64,000 nucleotides of DNA from Umezawaea beigongshangensis. GTDB taxonomy: Bacteria > Actinomycetota > Actinomycetes > Mycobacteriales > Pseudonocardiaceae. Where the stretch lies: positions 268,467 through 332,466 of the forward strand of contig NZ_JAEIOJ010000009.1 of assembly GCF_016464305.1 (NCBI RefSeq), read 5' to 3'. The translations under genes were made by a program, and so were the position numbers. Shown here in pieces: positions 36,055 to 45,109 of the stretch (the first letter of the stretch is position 1; each line of letters starts with the position of its first letter). The notes beneath the pieces were generated by a model. That model saw only the letters and a list, made by a program, of their open reading frames with translations. It was not told the DNA's origin and made no database searches.

Positions 36055-36455
36055 GCCGTGTCCTCCGTCGCCGTGGTCCGCACGGTGTTCGCGAAGAGCG
36101 CTTCGACGCTCTCGTCGTCCAGCCCGGCGAGCCGGGCCCTCGCGACCCAGCGGCGCAGGTCCCGGCTCAGCGGACCGAGCACTCCCGGCGCCACGGCGGG
36201 CAGGGTCTGCGCGACGAAGGTGCCGACGCCGGGACGGGCTGCGACGAGACCCGTGTGCTCCAGCTCGCGGTAGGCCTTGAGCACCGTGTTGGGGTTGATG
36301 GCCAGCTGCGCGACGACGTCCTTGACCTTCGGCAGCTGGTCGCCCTCGCGCAGCAGGCCGAGCCGCAGCGCGTGGCGCACCTGTTGGACGAGCTGCTGGT
36401 AGGGCGACAGGCCCGACCCCGCGTCCAAGTGGAACTCGATCACGACTTCCTCCAT
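36051..36455 (-). CDS. GntR-family (YtrA-type) regulator
   Basis: A short 134-residue GntR protein: SPYQQLVQQVRHALRLGLL, REGDQLPKVKDVVAQLAINPNTVLKAYRELEHTGLV and GVGTFVAQ form the winged HTH, followed only by a short dimerisation tail, as in YtrA-type regulators of ABC operons. It presumably represses its own operon through the dyad just upstream. Confidence 0.92.
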   Translation of the reverse strand: MEEVVIEFHLDAGSGLSPYQQLVQQVRHALRLGLLREGDQLPKVKDVVAQLAINPNTVLKAYRELEHTGLVAARPGVGTFVAQTLPAVAPGVLGPLSRDLRRWVARARLAGLDDESVEALFANTVRTTATEDTA

Positions 36456-36465
36456 TTAACTAGCT

Positions 36466-36481
36466 GCCTAGGACTATAGGC
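36466..36481. promoter_or_regulatory. GntR operator-like dyad
   Basis: GCCTA-N6-TAGGC inverted repeat in an AT-rich stretch 11 bp upstream of the gntR start; overlaps the likely promoter. Confidence 0.5.
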
Positions 36482-36529
36482 ACCTGGTCTTAAGGCGGCA
36501 ACGGGCCCTCGGTTCCGCCGTGCGACACG

Positions 36530-36985
36530 ATGAGCCTCGTGATCGAGACGAGCGTTCTGACCGAGTCCGACCGCGCCGACCGGGAGGTGCTGGCCCGAGG
36601 CCACCACGGGCACTTCGGCGAGGAGGTCGACGACGACGGCTACGAGCGGACCTGGCGACGCCTGCTCGACGACGGGCCGGTGCGCGGAATCCTCGCGCGG
36701 CTGGACGGCCGGGTGGTCGCCGTCGCGCACCACGTCTTCCACGCCGGTGTCTGGTCGGACGACAGGTGCTACCTGGCGGACCTGTTCGTGGTCCCGGAAG
36801 CCCGGCGGCGCGGTGTGGCGACGGCGATGATCGAGCGGGTGGCGCGGGACGCCGAGGAGCACGGTTTTCCGCGCCTGTACTGGAACGCGCTGGAGGACTC
36901 CCCCGCCCGCGAGCTGTACGACCGGGTGGCCGACTGCCGGGGGCTCGTCGTCCACTCCTACCGGCGCGACGCGCACCGGGACTGA
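36530..36985 (+). CDS. GNAT-family N-acetyltransferase
   Basis: A 151-residue acetyltransferase. The acetyl-CoA-binding motif A is LADLFVVPEARRRGVATAMIE and motif B YWNALEDSPARELYDRV. The substrate is unknown. ATG 36530 is divergent from gntR. A strong terminator follows at once. Confidence 0.88.
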   Translation: MSLVIETSVLTESDRADREVLARGHHGHFGEEVDDDGYERTWRRLLDDGPVRGILARLDGRVVAVAHHVFHAGVWSDDRCYLADLFVVPEARRRGVATAMIERVARDAEEHGFPRLYWNALEDSPARELYDRVADCRGLVVHSYRRDAHRD

Positions 36986-36989
36986 GGAA

Positions 36990-37029
36990 CCGCCGCTCCG
37001 GCCGCCGGGTCCGGCGGCCGGAGCGGCGG
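36990..37029. terminator. 17-bp perfect stem terminator
   Basis: CCGCCGCTCCGGCCGCC pairs exactly with its complement, loop GGGTCC, between the convergent acetyltransferase and GH3 genes. Confidence 0.85.
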
Positions 37030-37031
37030 TC

Positions 37032-40000
37032 TCACCAGCCGATCAGACCGGCTCCGTACGGGTAGAGCGGGGTGCCGTAGGTGCTGGGCACGCTCTGCCC
37101 GGCGTCGATCCTCGCCCGGATCTCGGCGCGTTCGGCCGGGGTGGCGCCGAGGTCGTAGGGCAGGTCCCAGTGCTCCGTCGCGTCGGCCGGGACGTCCGTG
37201 CCGCCGGGGCGCAGCACGTCGGACAGCGAGCGCGGCAGCTGCCAGGGCAGCTTCCCGCTCGGCGCGTGGTCGCCGAAGAGCAGGCTCGCCACGGCCGGTC
37301 CCATCTCCTCGCCGCCGCGGTAGGTGAGCAGGACCGCGCTGGCCAGGTCGTGCCACTCGGTGATGACGTACGGGCGCGGCATCACGAGCACCACCACCAC
37401 GGGTATCCCCCGCCGCTGGAAGTCCCGGATCAGCCCGAGCTGGTCCGGCGGCAGGTGGGGCTGCTCCTTCACCCAGCTCGTCGCGTGCGTGTAGGAGGGT
37501 TCTCCCGCCACCACGACGGCCAGTTCCGGTGTCGGCGCGTCGTCCTGGTGCACGGTCACGCCCGCCCGCGCCGCGCGGGCCCTGATCGCGTCCAGCACGC
37601 TGAGCGAGCCGTACTCCTGGTGGAAGAAGCTGGTCCACACGCAGCAGGCGCCGGTGTCGGTGGCGCGCTGCCCCGCCACCACGACGTCGCTGCCCGCGGG
37701 CAGCCGCACCGGCAGCGCGCCGGTGTTCTTCAGCAGGGTCAGGGCCTCGCGGGACGCCTGGTTGGCCAGCGCCGCGTACTCGGGCGTGTGGAAGCGGTAC
37801 GGCCCGTTGACCGGGTCGCCGTAGGGGTTCTCGAAGATCCCCAGCTGGAACTTCAGCCGCAGCACCCGGCGCACGGCGTCGTCGATGCGCGCGGCGGGCA
37901 CGGCGGCGGTGAAGTCCGCGACGCTGAACCCGGCCGCACCGGGATCGGCGCCGCCCATCACGTCGGAACCGGCTCTGGCCGCCCCGATCCACGAGCCGGT
38001 GGGCAGCCAGTCCGTCGTGATCAGCCCGGTGAAGCCCAGGTTCTGCCGCAGGTAGGCGAGGATCTTGGCGCTGTCGCCCGCACCGGGACCGCCGGGGTCG
38101 AGCAGGGAGCTGCCCGCGTAGCCCGGCATGATGTTGACCGCGCCGGCCTCCATCGCGGCCCGGAACGGGATCATGTGGTACTTGATCGTCACCTCGTCGT
38201 GGACGATGAGCGCCTCCCCGCCCGCGCCCTCGCCCGGCCAGTGCTTCACCGTGGCCAGCACGGACGACGGGTTCAGCTCGGGACCGCCCTGAAGACCCGA
38301 GACGAGCGCCCTGACCTGGGCGGCGGCCACGTCGGCGTTCTCGCCGTTGCCCTCCTGGATGCGCGGGTAGAGCACCTTGGTGCCGACCTCGGCGAGCGGA
38401 CCGAGCACACCGCGGGTACCGACCTCCAGCTGCTCCCGGCGCTGCACGTCGCCCAGCCTGTGGTCCAGCGGGTAGTTCTTGGCCGCGGCGAGCGCGCTCT
38501 GCGTCGGGTAGGTCGTCTTGTAGCCGCTGACGGTGTCGCCCGCGGACACCGGCGGGACGCCCAGCCGCGTCCCGGACGACGCGAGCAGCACGGCGTGCAG
38601 GTCCTGCGCCTCGGCGGGCCCGAAGTGCCAGCCCGACCTCGGGAAGACCTGGGCGTTGTAGAACATCTGGTACGCCTTCTCCTCGGTCGTCATGCGACCG
38701 AGGAGGTCGTCCACCCGCGCCTGCACGGGGCGGCGCCAGTCCTCGTAGGGCTCGATCGCGCCGTTGCGGTTGAGGTCGCGGCTGCCGCCGACGACCCCGA
38801 CGCCGTCGTCCACCGTCTCCAGGGTCGGCAGGTAGAGGCCGAAGGTCCGGATCGCGGAGGCACGGCCCGCGTTCGGGCCGTCCGCGGCGACGACGAACCA
38901 CCGGTAGGTCCAGCGGTCGGTGATGTCCCACGTCGGCGTGTAGCTGGTGCCGGTCGGTTCGGCGACCTTCGTGTGCAGGTCGAGCAGGTTGCCGGAGGCG
39001 GTGAAGTCGTAGTCGGTGCGGCTGACGTTGATCCACACCTGGTAGCGGGTGGTCCCGGCGACACCGGCCCAGGAGAGGGTGGGCCGGCGGGTGGCGGTGA
39101 TCAGCGCGCCGTCGGCCGGTGCGGTCAGCGCGAACGCGCCGGTGTTCGCGGGAGCCCTCGTCGGCGGCGAGAGCAGCGGCGGCGTGGTGGCGGCGGTGTC
39201 GAGGGTGCCGAGGACCTCCACCTCCCACAGGGAGTAGCCGTACCCGGTGGCGCGGGCCGTGCCGTGCAGCCGCACGTACCGTCCGGTGCCGCTGACCGCG
39301 AGCCGCTCGGTGCCGCCGGTGCCGGTCGTGGTGGAGTGCACGGTGGTCCAGGAGGTGCCGTCCGCGGACACCTCGACGCGGTAGCCGGTGGCGTGGGCGG
39401 CCTCCCAGGCCAGCACGACCCCGGTGAGCGTCGCCGTGGCGCCGAGGTCGATCCGCAGCCACTCCTGGTCGCTGCCGAACCGGCTGGACCAGCGGGTGTT
39501 CGCCCGGCCGTCCAGCGCCGCGGCCGGTGCGTTGCCGCCCTCCCACGAGGAGGCGGTCACCTGCTTGAACCGCGAGATCGGCGCGGTGGTGCCCGGATCG
39601 GTGGTCCGCGGCGTGCCGAACACCCGGAACTCCCACAGGGAGTAGCCGTAGCCGGTGGCGCGGGCCGTGCCGAGCACGCGGACGTAGCGGCCCGATCCGG
39701 TCACGGCGACGGTCTGCGTGCCGCCGGTGCCGCCGGTGGTGGTGTGGACGGTCGTCCAGGTCGCCGCGTCGGCCGAGGTCTGGAGCTGGAAGCTCGTGGC
39801 GTGAGCGGACTCCCAGTCCAGGACCACGCGGTCGACGTCGGCGGTGGCGCCGAGGTCGACCTGCAACCACTGCGGATCGTCGAACCGGCTGGACCAGCGG
39901 GTGCCGGTGTCGCCGTCCGTGGCGGCGGACGCGGGCGTCCCGGCGTTCTCGACCGACGAGGCGCTCGTCGGCCTGCCCTGCGACAGCAGCGTTCCGGCCG

Positions 40001-40124
40001 CGGAGGCGGGCCCGGCCGTGGCCGTGAGACAGGTGGCGAGCAGTGCGAGGAGGACGAGGCCGATCACCGGCCGCAGGGGCGGTCGGGGGCGGGAGGCGTG
40101 GCGGACGGGGGACGTGGCGGGCAT
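37032..40124 (-). CDS. secreted glycoside hydrolase family 3 enzyme with two discoidin domains
   Basis: A 1030-residue preprotein. The signal peptide (residues 1-42) ends near GPASA. Two F5/8-type-C carbohydrate-binding domains follow (about 45-185 and 190-335), each with a NTRWSSRF or GTRWSSRF motif and a repeated TARATGYGYSLWE end, then an Fn3-like linker (~350-450). The GH3 domain has KHWPGEGAGG (the KHFPGHG loop), MPGYAGS and TTDWLP, whose Asp is the likely nucleophile, and a C-terminal (alpha/beta)6 domain. It probably releases glucose or other beta-linked sugars from plant or microbial polysaccharide. It is downstream of the GH27 gene, with a LacI-type palindrome between. Confidence 0.9.
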   Translation of the reverse strand: MPATSPVRHASRPRPPLRPVIGLVLLALLATCLTATAGPASAAGTLLSQGRPTSASSVENAGTPASAATDGDTGTRWSSRFDDPQWLQVDLGATADVDRVVLDWESAHATSFQLQTSADAATWTTVHTTTGGTGGTQTVAVTGSGRYVRVLGTARATGYGYSLWEFRVFGTPRTTDPGTTAPISRFKQVTASSWEGGNAPAAALDGRANTRWSSRFGSDQEWLRIDLGATATLTGVVLAWEAAHATGYRVEVSADGTSWTTVHSTTTGTGGTERLAVSGTGRYVRLHGTARATGYGYSLWEVEVLGTLDTAATTPPLLSPPTRAPANTGAFALTAPADGALITATRRPTLSWAGVAGTTRYQVWINVSRTDYDFTASGNLLDLHTKVAEPTGTSYTPTWDITDRWTYRWFVVAADGPNAGRASAIRTFGLYLPTLETVDDGVGVVGGSRDLNRNGAIEPYEDWRRPVQARVDDLLGRMTTEEKAYQMFYNAQVFPRSGWHFGPAEAQDLHAVLLASSGTRLGVPPVSAGDTVSGYKTTYPTQSALAAAKNYPLDHRLGDVQRREQLEVGTRGVLGPLAEVGTKVLYPRIQEGNGENADVAAAQVRALVSGLQGGPELNPSSVLATVKHWPGEGAGGEALIVHDEVTIKYHMIPFRAAMEAGAVNIMPGYAGSSLLDPGGPGAGDSAKILAYLRQNLGFTGLITTDWLPTGSWIGAARAGSDVMGGADPGAAGFSVADFTAAVPAARIDDAVRRVLRLKFQLGIFENPYGDPVNGPYRFHTPEYAALANQASREALTLLKNTGALPVRLPAGSDVVVAGQRATDTGACCVWTSFFHQEYGSLSVLDAIRARAARAGVTVHQDDAPTPELAVVVAGEPSYTHATSWVKEQPHLPPDQLGLIRDFQRRGIPVVVVLVMPRPYVITEWHDLASAVLLTYRGGEEMGPAVASLLFGDHAPSGKLPWQLPRSLSDVLRPGGTDVPADATEHWDLPYDLGATPAERAEIRARIDAGQSVPSTYGTPLYPYGAGLIGW

Positions 40125-40209
40125 GGCGACTCCTGGCAGAGCGAGAGCAGGAGCCGACGCCGCCGAGGACCGCGACGGGGATCGACGGCGTTGTCGACGG
40201 GGAGGGTGG

Positions 40210-40221
40210 GAGAGCGCTCTC
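40210..40221. promoter_or_regulatory. LacI-type operator palindrome
   Basis: GAGAGCGCTCTC, within GGGAGAGCGCTCTCAC, resembles the GGGAGCGCTCCC core bound by LacI/CebR-type repressors in actinomycetes. It lies 86 bp upstream of the GH3 start. Confidence 0.7.
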
Positions 40222-40311
40222 ACCGAGGGTCGTGCACCCCGGCACCGGTCGTCAAGCGATGCGGGGACCGGTTTTTTCCGCTGTCCGCGGCGGATCGGGC
40301 GGACAGCGGGC

Positions 40312-41955
40312 TCACCGCCGCGTCCAGCGCTGGTCCACGCCGCCGTTGCAGGTCCGCAGCAGCAGGGGCGTCTCGCCGACGGCCCCCGTCCCGTCCAGGC
40401 ACAGTCCGGAGTGGACGCCGCGGATGCTGCCGTTCGCGGCGAACGTCCACCGCTGGTTGTCCTGACCGTTGCAGGTCCAGGTGACCACCCTGGTGCCTTC
40501 TGCCGTGCCCCGGTCGACGGCGTCCAGGCACAGGGAGCCGAAGACGCGGACCTCCCCGTTGCTCCACCTGGTCCACAGCTGGTTGGCGGCGCCGTGGCAG
40601 TCCCAGAACAGCGTGGTCGTGCCCGGAGCGGTGGAGAAGTCGTCGACGTCGGCGCACAGGTTGGAACCGACGCCGCGCAGCACGGAGGTGCTGCTGGGCG
40701 TGGTGCGTCCACCGCTGACCCGGAACGCCGTGACGCCGTGCGCGGGGACGCTCGCGGAGATCTGCCCCGACGTGCGGGAGGTCTCGCCGGTCCACAGGTC
40801 GGTCAGCGCGAACGCGCTCCCGGTCAGGCCCACCTGCTCCGCCGTGGTGGTGACGGTCGTGGTGTCGCCTCCCCGGTTGAACAGGCCGACCGCCACCGAG
40901 CCGCCGCTCAGGGGCTTGGCGAACACCTCGACGTCGCCGTCGTCGCGCACCCGCCGCCCGCCCGCGCCGAGCGGGTCCTGGTTGACCGCGAGCAGGCGCG
41001 GGTTGCGCAGGATCTCGCTGACCTCGGCGGACATGGTGCGGATGTCGTTGCCCGCCATGAGCGGCGCGGCCATCAGCGCCCACAGCGCGAAGTGCGAGCG
41101 GGACTCCGTCAGCGACAGTCCCGGACGGCCCACGACCAGCATGTCCGGGTCGTTCCAGTTGCCGGGGCCGTTCTGCGCGGCCAGCGGGACGGTGACGTCC
41201 ACGACGTTGCCCACGCCCATCGGGTAGCTGTTGACGTGGTCGTTCTGCCAGATGTCGAGCAGGTCCTCCGTGGTCCGCCACAGGTCGGCGACCTCGCCCC
41301 AGTGGTACTCGTCGCCGGTGACCGCGTGGTAGCTGTTGGGGTTGATGCTGTAGACGACGGGCCGTCCGGTGGCGCGCAGGGCGTCGCGCATCAGCGAGAA
41401 GCGGGCCACCTGCTCGTCGCGGCTGCCCTCCGGGGAGCACCAGTCGTACTTCAGGTAGTCCACGCCCCACGCCGCGAACTGCCGCGCGTCCTGCACCTCG
41501 TGGCCCGCGCTGCCGGTGGAGCCGGGATAGGTCCCGGTCCGCTGCGCGCAGGTCCGGTCGGTCGGCACCTGGTAGAGACCGAACTTCAGCCCTCTGCTGT
41601 GGACGTGGTCGGCCAGCGCCTTCATGCCGCTGGGGAACCGGACCGGGTCGCCCCGCAGGTTCCCCTCCGCGTCGCGCTGCGGGTCGAACCAGCAGTCGTC
41701 GACCACCACGTACCGGTAGCCGGCAGCCCGCATCCCGGAGGACACCATCGCGTCGGCGGCCTGGCGGACGAGCGTCTCGTCGATGGCGCAGCCGAACGTG
41801 TTCCAGGTGTTGAAGCCCAGTGGCGGGGTGAGGGCCGCGCTGCCGGGAGCGGCCGTGGCCGGCACGGGGGCCGGTGGCACGAGCAGGACCGCGGCGCCCG
41901 CGATCACCGCGGCGAACAGGCTCAGCAGTCGTCCGTGCAAGCGAGTGGGCGTCAT
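40312..41955 (-). CDS. secreted GH27 alpha-galactosidase with ricin-type lectin domain
   Basis: A 547-residue preprotein. After the signal peptide (cleavage near TAAPGSA) comes a GH27 barrel: TPPLGFNTWNTFGC, VVVDDCWF, the nucleophile in YLKYDWCSPEG, the acid/base in GNWNDPDMLVVG. A C-terminal beta-trefoil (~430-547) has three QxW-like repeats (ANQLWTRW, DNQRWTF, VDQRWTRR). Hydrolyses terminal alpha-galactosides outside the cell. Its ATG overlaps by 4 bp (ATGA) the stop of a truncated LacI frame. Confidence 0.94.
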   Translation of the reverse strand: MTPTRLHGRLLSLFAAVIAGAAVLLVPPAPVPATAAPGSAALTPPLGFNTWNTFGCAIDETLVRQAADAMVSSGMRAAGYRYVVVDDCWFDPQRDAEGNLRGDPVRFPSGMKALADHVHSRGLKFGLYQVPTDRTCAQRTGTYPGSTGSAGHEVQDARQFAAWGVDYLKYDWCSPEGSRDEQVARFSLMRDALRATGRPVVYSINPNSYHAVTGDEYHWGEVADLWRTTEDLLDIWQNDHVNSYPMGVGNVVDVTVPLAAQNGPGNWNDPDMLVVGRPGLSLTESRSHFALWALMAAPLMAGNDIRTMSAEVSEILRNPRLLAVNQDPLGAGGRRVRDDGDVEVFAKPLSGGSVAVGLFNRGGDTTTVTTTAEQVGLTGSAFALTDLWTGETSRTSGQISASVPAHGVTAFRVSGGRTTPSSTSVLRGVGSNLCADVDDFSTAPGTTTLFWDCHGAANQLWTRWSNGEVRVFGSLCLDAVDRGTAEGTRVVTWTCNGQDNQRWTFAANGSIRGVHSGLCLDGTGAVGETPLLLRTCNGGVDQRWTRR

Positions 41956-42029
41956 CGCCCCTCCTCGTCCGTGTCGCGCTGCGCCGACCTGGAGACCAGC
42001 TCGACCGGACCCTCGACGCTAATCACGCC
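41952..42029 (-). pseudogene. 3' tail of a LacI-family regulator
   Basis: The minus strand reads ISVEGPVELVSRSAQRDTDE and ends with TGA at 41952, overlapping the GH27 start codon. The PVELVSRSS-like segment is the usual last strand of LacI-family sugar repressors (P-x-E-L-V-x-R-x-S). Upstream of 42029 the sequence is a GCC-repeat and then the promoter of the phosphatase gene, so the rest of the repressor is absent. The assignment rests on about 20 residues. Confidence 0.5.
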
Positions 42030-42130
42030 GCCGCCGCCACCTCTACCTCCGCACGAGTGCATCGCGGTGGCGGTCTCGTCACTCCGCCGATCGCCTGCGC
42101 GCCGTTCGCGTCGCCGCTACGGTCGAGGAC

Positions 42131-42814
42131 GTGGATCACGACCGCGGTGGGCCAGAGGCCGTCCTGTTCGACTTCTCCGGAACGCTGTTCGACGACACGT
42201 CCGTGCTCGATCCCGCCGACCTGGAGGCCCGTGCTCGGCGGCGTGGCGCGGACCTCGGCGGGCTGTCCGGGGCCGAGCTGATCGCCGCCGTGCTGGCGCA
42301 CGTGGACTCGGCGGAGGGGATGCGCGCGAGGGTCGGGTGCGACCTGTCGGCGCGAGTGCACCGGGAGGTCTGGACGCGGCTGATCGCCGAGGCCGGGCCG
42401 TTCGGCGGCGATGTCACCGACCTGGTCTACGAGGCGCTGACCGATCCCGCCGCGTGGAAGCCCTACCCCGACGTCGCCGCCGTGCTGGGCGCGCTGCACC
42501 AGCGCGGCACGCGCCTGGGGGTGCTGAGCAACATCGGCTGGGACATCAGGCCCGCGCTGGCCGACGCGGGCGTGCTGGAACTGCTCGACGCCGTGGTGCT
42601 GTCCTGCGAGCACGGCCTGGAGAAGCCCGATCCCGCGCTGTTCGCGCTGGCCTGCGAGGAGCTGGCCTCACCGCCCGGCCGGGTGCTCTACGTCGGCGAC
42701 GACCCGGTCAAGGACGGCGCGGCGGTGCGCGCCGGGATGCCGGTGTACCTGCTGCCCACCGACCGCTGGTCCGACCGGGAGCGCGGGCTGTCGGCGGTGC
42801 TGCGCCTGGCGTGA
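42131..42814 (+). CDS. HAD-superfamily phosphatase of the pseudosugar cluster
   Basis: A 227-residue HAD hydrolase. Motif I reads FDFSGTLFDD, i.e. the nucleophile Asp is kept but the second Asp of DxDxT is Ser. Motif II is VLSNIG, then the EKPDP Lys and YVGDDPVKDG acidic motif. In the validamycin pathway a HAD phosphatase (ValO/VldH-type) removes the 7'-phosphate of validoxylamine A 7'-phosphate; this gene, convergent to the cluster and 9 bp from its end, is a good candidate for the same step. Function inferred from context. Confidence 0.8.
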   Translation: MDHDRGGPEAVLFDFSGTLFDDTSVLDPADLEARARRRGADLGGLSGAELIAAVLAHVDSAEGMRARVGCDLSARVHREVWTRLIAEAGPFGGDVTDLVYEALTDPAAWKPYPDVAAVLGALHQRGTRLGVLSNIGWDIRPALADAGVLELLDAVVLSCEHGLEKPDPALFALACEELASPPGRVLYVGDDPVKDGAAVRAGMPVYLLPTDRWSDRERGLSAVLRLA

Positions 42815-42823
42815 GCCGCGGCG

Positions 42824-43837
42824 TCACGGGCGCACGAGCACCTTGCCGAGCTGGCGGGTGGTGGTGATCGAGCGGAGCACGCCGGGCAGTTCCGCCAGGT
42901 CCACCACCCCCGTCACCAGGCGCTCCACCCCTGGTCCTCGGCCGTTCGCGAGCGTCGTGAGCGCCAGGCGGAAGTCCGCGGTGCTGGTGCCGTAGCTGCC
43001 GCCCACGACGACGGGCTGGCCGTGCCACAGCGCGGTCGCCGACCGCTCGCCGCGGCGCACGGCGTCCAGGTCGCAGTCCAGGCCGTCGAGCCGGTCGCCC
43101 GCCCTCGTCCCGCCGTAGAGCATGACCAGCCCGCCCGGCCGCACCAGGCGCAGCGCCCGCTCCAGCACGTCGGGGAAGACGAAGCTGGTCGCCACCACCA
43201 CGACGTCCTGGCTGCCGTCCGGAGCGGGGCGGTCCACCTCGTCGCGCAGCACACCGCGCTCGCGCAGGAAGTCGAGCCGGTCCGCCTCGCGGTTGCGCAG
43301 CGACACCACCGCGCCGCCGGCCGCGGCCAGCCCGGCGATGAGGACGCCCGCCGTGCCCGCGCCCAGCACGCACACCGCGCGCCCGCGCACCTCCTCGCCC
43401 CGGTGGCGCACGGCCATCGTGAGGCAGTGCGCCGCGCACGCGGCGGGTTCGGCGAACACCAGGCGCTGCGCGCTGCCCCCGGACGGGGCGACGGGCAGCG
43501 CGGTGGCGACGTCGTCCTCGGCACCGGTCACCCACATCCAGCGGGCGAAGCCGGTGCCGCGCCGCACGGGGACGTTCGGGTCCAGGCACACCCGCTCCCC
43601 CACCGGCAGCCGGCCGGTGGTGCTGCGCACGACGCGGCCGACCAGTTCGTGCCCGAACTGGCTCGGCCCGCCGCGCACGCCGGACAGCTCCTTGAGGTCG
43701 GAGCGGCACACCCCCATCAGCTCGGTGCGCACGAGCACGGCGTGCGGACCGCCCGGCGGCGCGGCCACCGGCTCGTGCGACAGGACGGGGCCCGTCGCGG
43801 TGAGTTCGACGCTGAGCTGCTCGATCGGCTCCTCCAC
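42824..43837 (-). CDS. zinc-dependent alcohol dehydrogenase (ValN-like cyclitol reductase)
   Basis: A 337-residue medium-chain dehydrogenase. Zinc ligands: Cys in MGVCRSDLKEL, His-Glu in FGHELVG, Glu in FAEPAACAAH; the nucleotide site is VLGAGTAGVLIAG. The structural-zinc Cys cluster is missing. ValN in validamycin biosynthesis belongs to this class and reduces an unsaturated or keto cyclitol toward the validamine side. Located 3 bp after the aminotransferase gene. Confidence 0.82.
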   Translation of the reverse strand: MEEPIEQLSVELTATGPVLSHEPVAAPPGGPHAVLVRTELMGVCRSDLKELSGVRGGPSQFGHELVGRVVRSTTGRLPVGERVCLDPNVPVRRGTGFARWMWVTGAEDDVATALPVAPSGGSAQRLVFAEPAACAAHCLTMAVRHRGEEVRGRAVCVLGAGTAGVLIAGLAAAGGAVVSLRNREADRLDFLRERGVLRDEVDRPAPDGSQDVVVVATSFVFPDVLERALRLVRPGGLVMLYGGTRAGDRLDGLDCDLDAVRRGERSATALWHGQPVVVGGSYGTSTADFRLALTTLANGRGPGVERLVTGVVDLAELPGVLRSITTTRQLGKVLVRP

Positions 43838-43840
43838 CGG

Positions 43841-45109
43841 CTACAGCGCCTGGAGCGCGTCGCCGAACCGGTCGGCGATCAGGTGCGCGTCGGCGGGCGT
43901 CAGCACCAGCGGCGGCCGCAGTTCGATCACGTTGCCCTCTCCGTGCTCGGACACCCTGGTGATGACGCCGCGGTCGGCCAGCGCCGTGCTCAGCGCCGCG
44001 GCCAGCCGCGGCGAGCGCGACCCGTCCGGTTCGGCCAGCTCCACGCCGAGCATCAGCCCCACGCCGCGGACCTCGTCCAGGCAGGGGTGGTCGGCGCGCA
44101 GCGCGGTCAGCCGGTCGAGCAGCACGGCGCCGGTGGCGCGCACGTTCGCCAGGAACTCCGGCTGCCGCACGATCTCCAGGGTGACCGCGGCCGCCGCCGC
44201 GGACAGGGTGTGACTCCCGTAGGTGAAGCCGTGCATCGAGCGCGGCATCCCCACCAGGTCCTCGCGGGTGAGGATCGCGGCCAGCGGCAGTCCGCTGCCG
44301 GTGAGCCCCTTGGAGATCGTCATGATGTCCGGTGTGACGCCGAAGTGGTCGGCGGCGAACAGCTGACCGGTGCGGCCCAGCCCGGTCTGGTTCTCGTCGA
44401 AGATCAGCACGATCCCGCGGTCCCGGCAGAACCGCTGGAGCGTCGGCAGGTAGTCCGGTGGCGGGACCACGTTGCCACCCACCCCGCTGATCGGCTCGAC
44501 GATCATCGCCGCGACGCTGCCGGAGGAGGCGTAGGTGATGAAGTCCTCGATCCGGTCCACGCACCACATGCCGCAGCTGTCGGGGGTCTGCCGGTAGAAG
44601 CAGCGGTGGCAGTACGGCTCGGGCACGTGCACCGCGCCGGGCAGCCGGTTCGGGAACGGCGCCCGCATCCGCGACGTGCCGTTGTAGCTGGTCGCGGCGA
44701 TGCTCTGCCCGACGTGACCGCGGAACGGCACGATCACGTCGCGCGCGCCGGTGTGCCACTGGGCGATCTTGATGGCCCCCTCGTTGGCCGTGGAGCCACC
44801 GGAACTGCGCAGGTTCACCCTCGTCAGCCCGGCGGGACTCAGCTCCACCAGCTGCCGCATCACCTCGTTGGTGGGCCCGGTCTGGAACGACGAGCTGGCG
44901 AACACCAGGTCGTCCACCTGTCCCTTGACCGCGGCGACGACGGCGGGGTGGTTGTGGCCCAGCACGAGGTTGAAGGTGCCGGACACGCAGTCGAGGTACT
45001 CGCGGCCGGTGGAGTCCCACACGCGCACGCCCTCGCCGCGCACCAGCAGCGCGTCGCCCAGCTCGTAGTAGGCGTGGTCCTCGGGGTTCAGGCCGGTGAG
45101 CGGGTCCAT
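43841..45109 (-). CDS. class III PLP aminotransferase (ValM-like)
   Basis: A 422-residue fold-type I aminotransferase. Motifs: GTFNLVLGHNHPAV, SSGGSTANEGAIKIA, EPISGVGG, FDENQTGLGRTG with the cofactor Asp, and TISKGLTGSG with the Schiff-base Lys. In pseudosugar pathways ValM aminates validone 7-phosphate to validamine 7-phosphate. Two additional Cys clusters (PYCHRCFYRQ, CGMWCVD) stand near the active-site entrance. Its ATG overlaps the pseudoglycosyltransferase stop by one base. Confidence 0.88.
   Translation of the reverse strand: MDPLTGLNPEDHAYYELGDALLVRGEGVRVWDSTGREYLDCVSGTFNLVLGHNHPAVVAAVKGQVDDLVFASSSFQTGPTNEVMRQLVELSPAGLTRVNLRSSGGSTANEGAIKIAQWHTGARDVIVPFRGHVGQSIAATSYNGTSRMRAPFPNRLPGAVHVPEPYCHRCFYRQTPDSCGMWCVDRIEDFITYASSGSVAAMIVEPISGVGGNVVPPPDYLPTLQRFCRDRGIVLIFDENQTGLGRTGQLFAADHFGVTPDIMTISKGLTGSGLPLAAILTREDLVGMPRSMHGFTYGSHTLSAAAAAVTLEIVRQPEFLANVRATGAVLLDRLTALRADHPCLDEVRGVGLMLGVELAEPDGSRSPRLAAALSTALADRGVITRVSEHGEGNVIELRPPLVLTPADAHLIADRFGDALQAL

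Noticed and set aside
42708..45020. 770-codon minus frame across the dehydrogenase and aminotransferase genes
   Set aside because: Frame-shifted shadow; the real proteins with complete motifs lie in the other minus frames.
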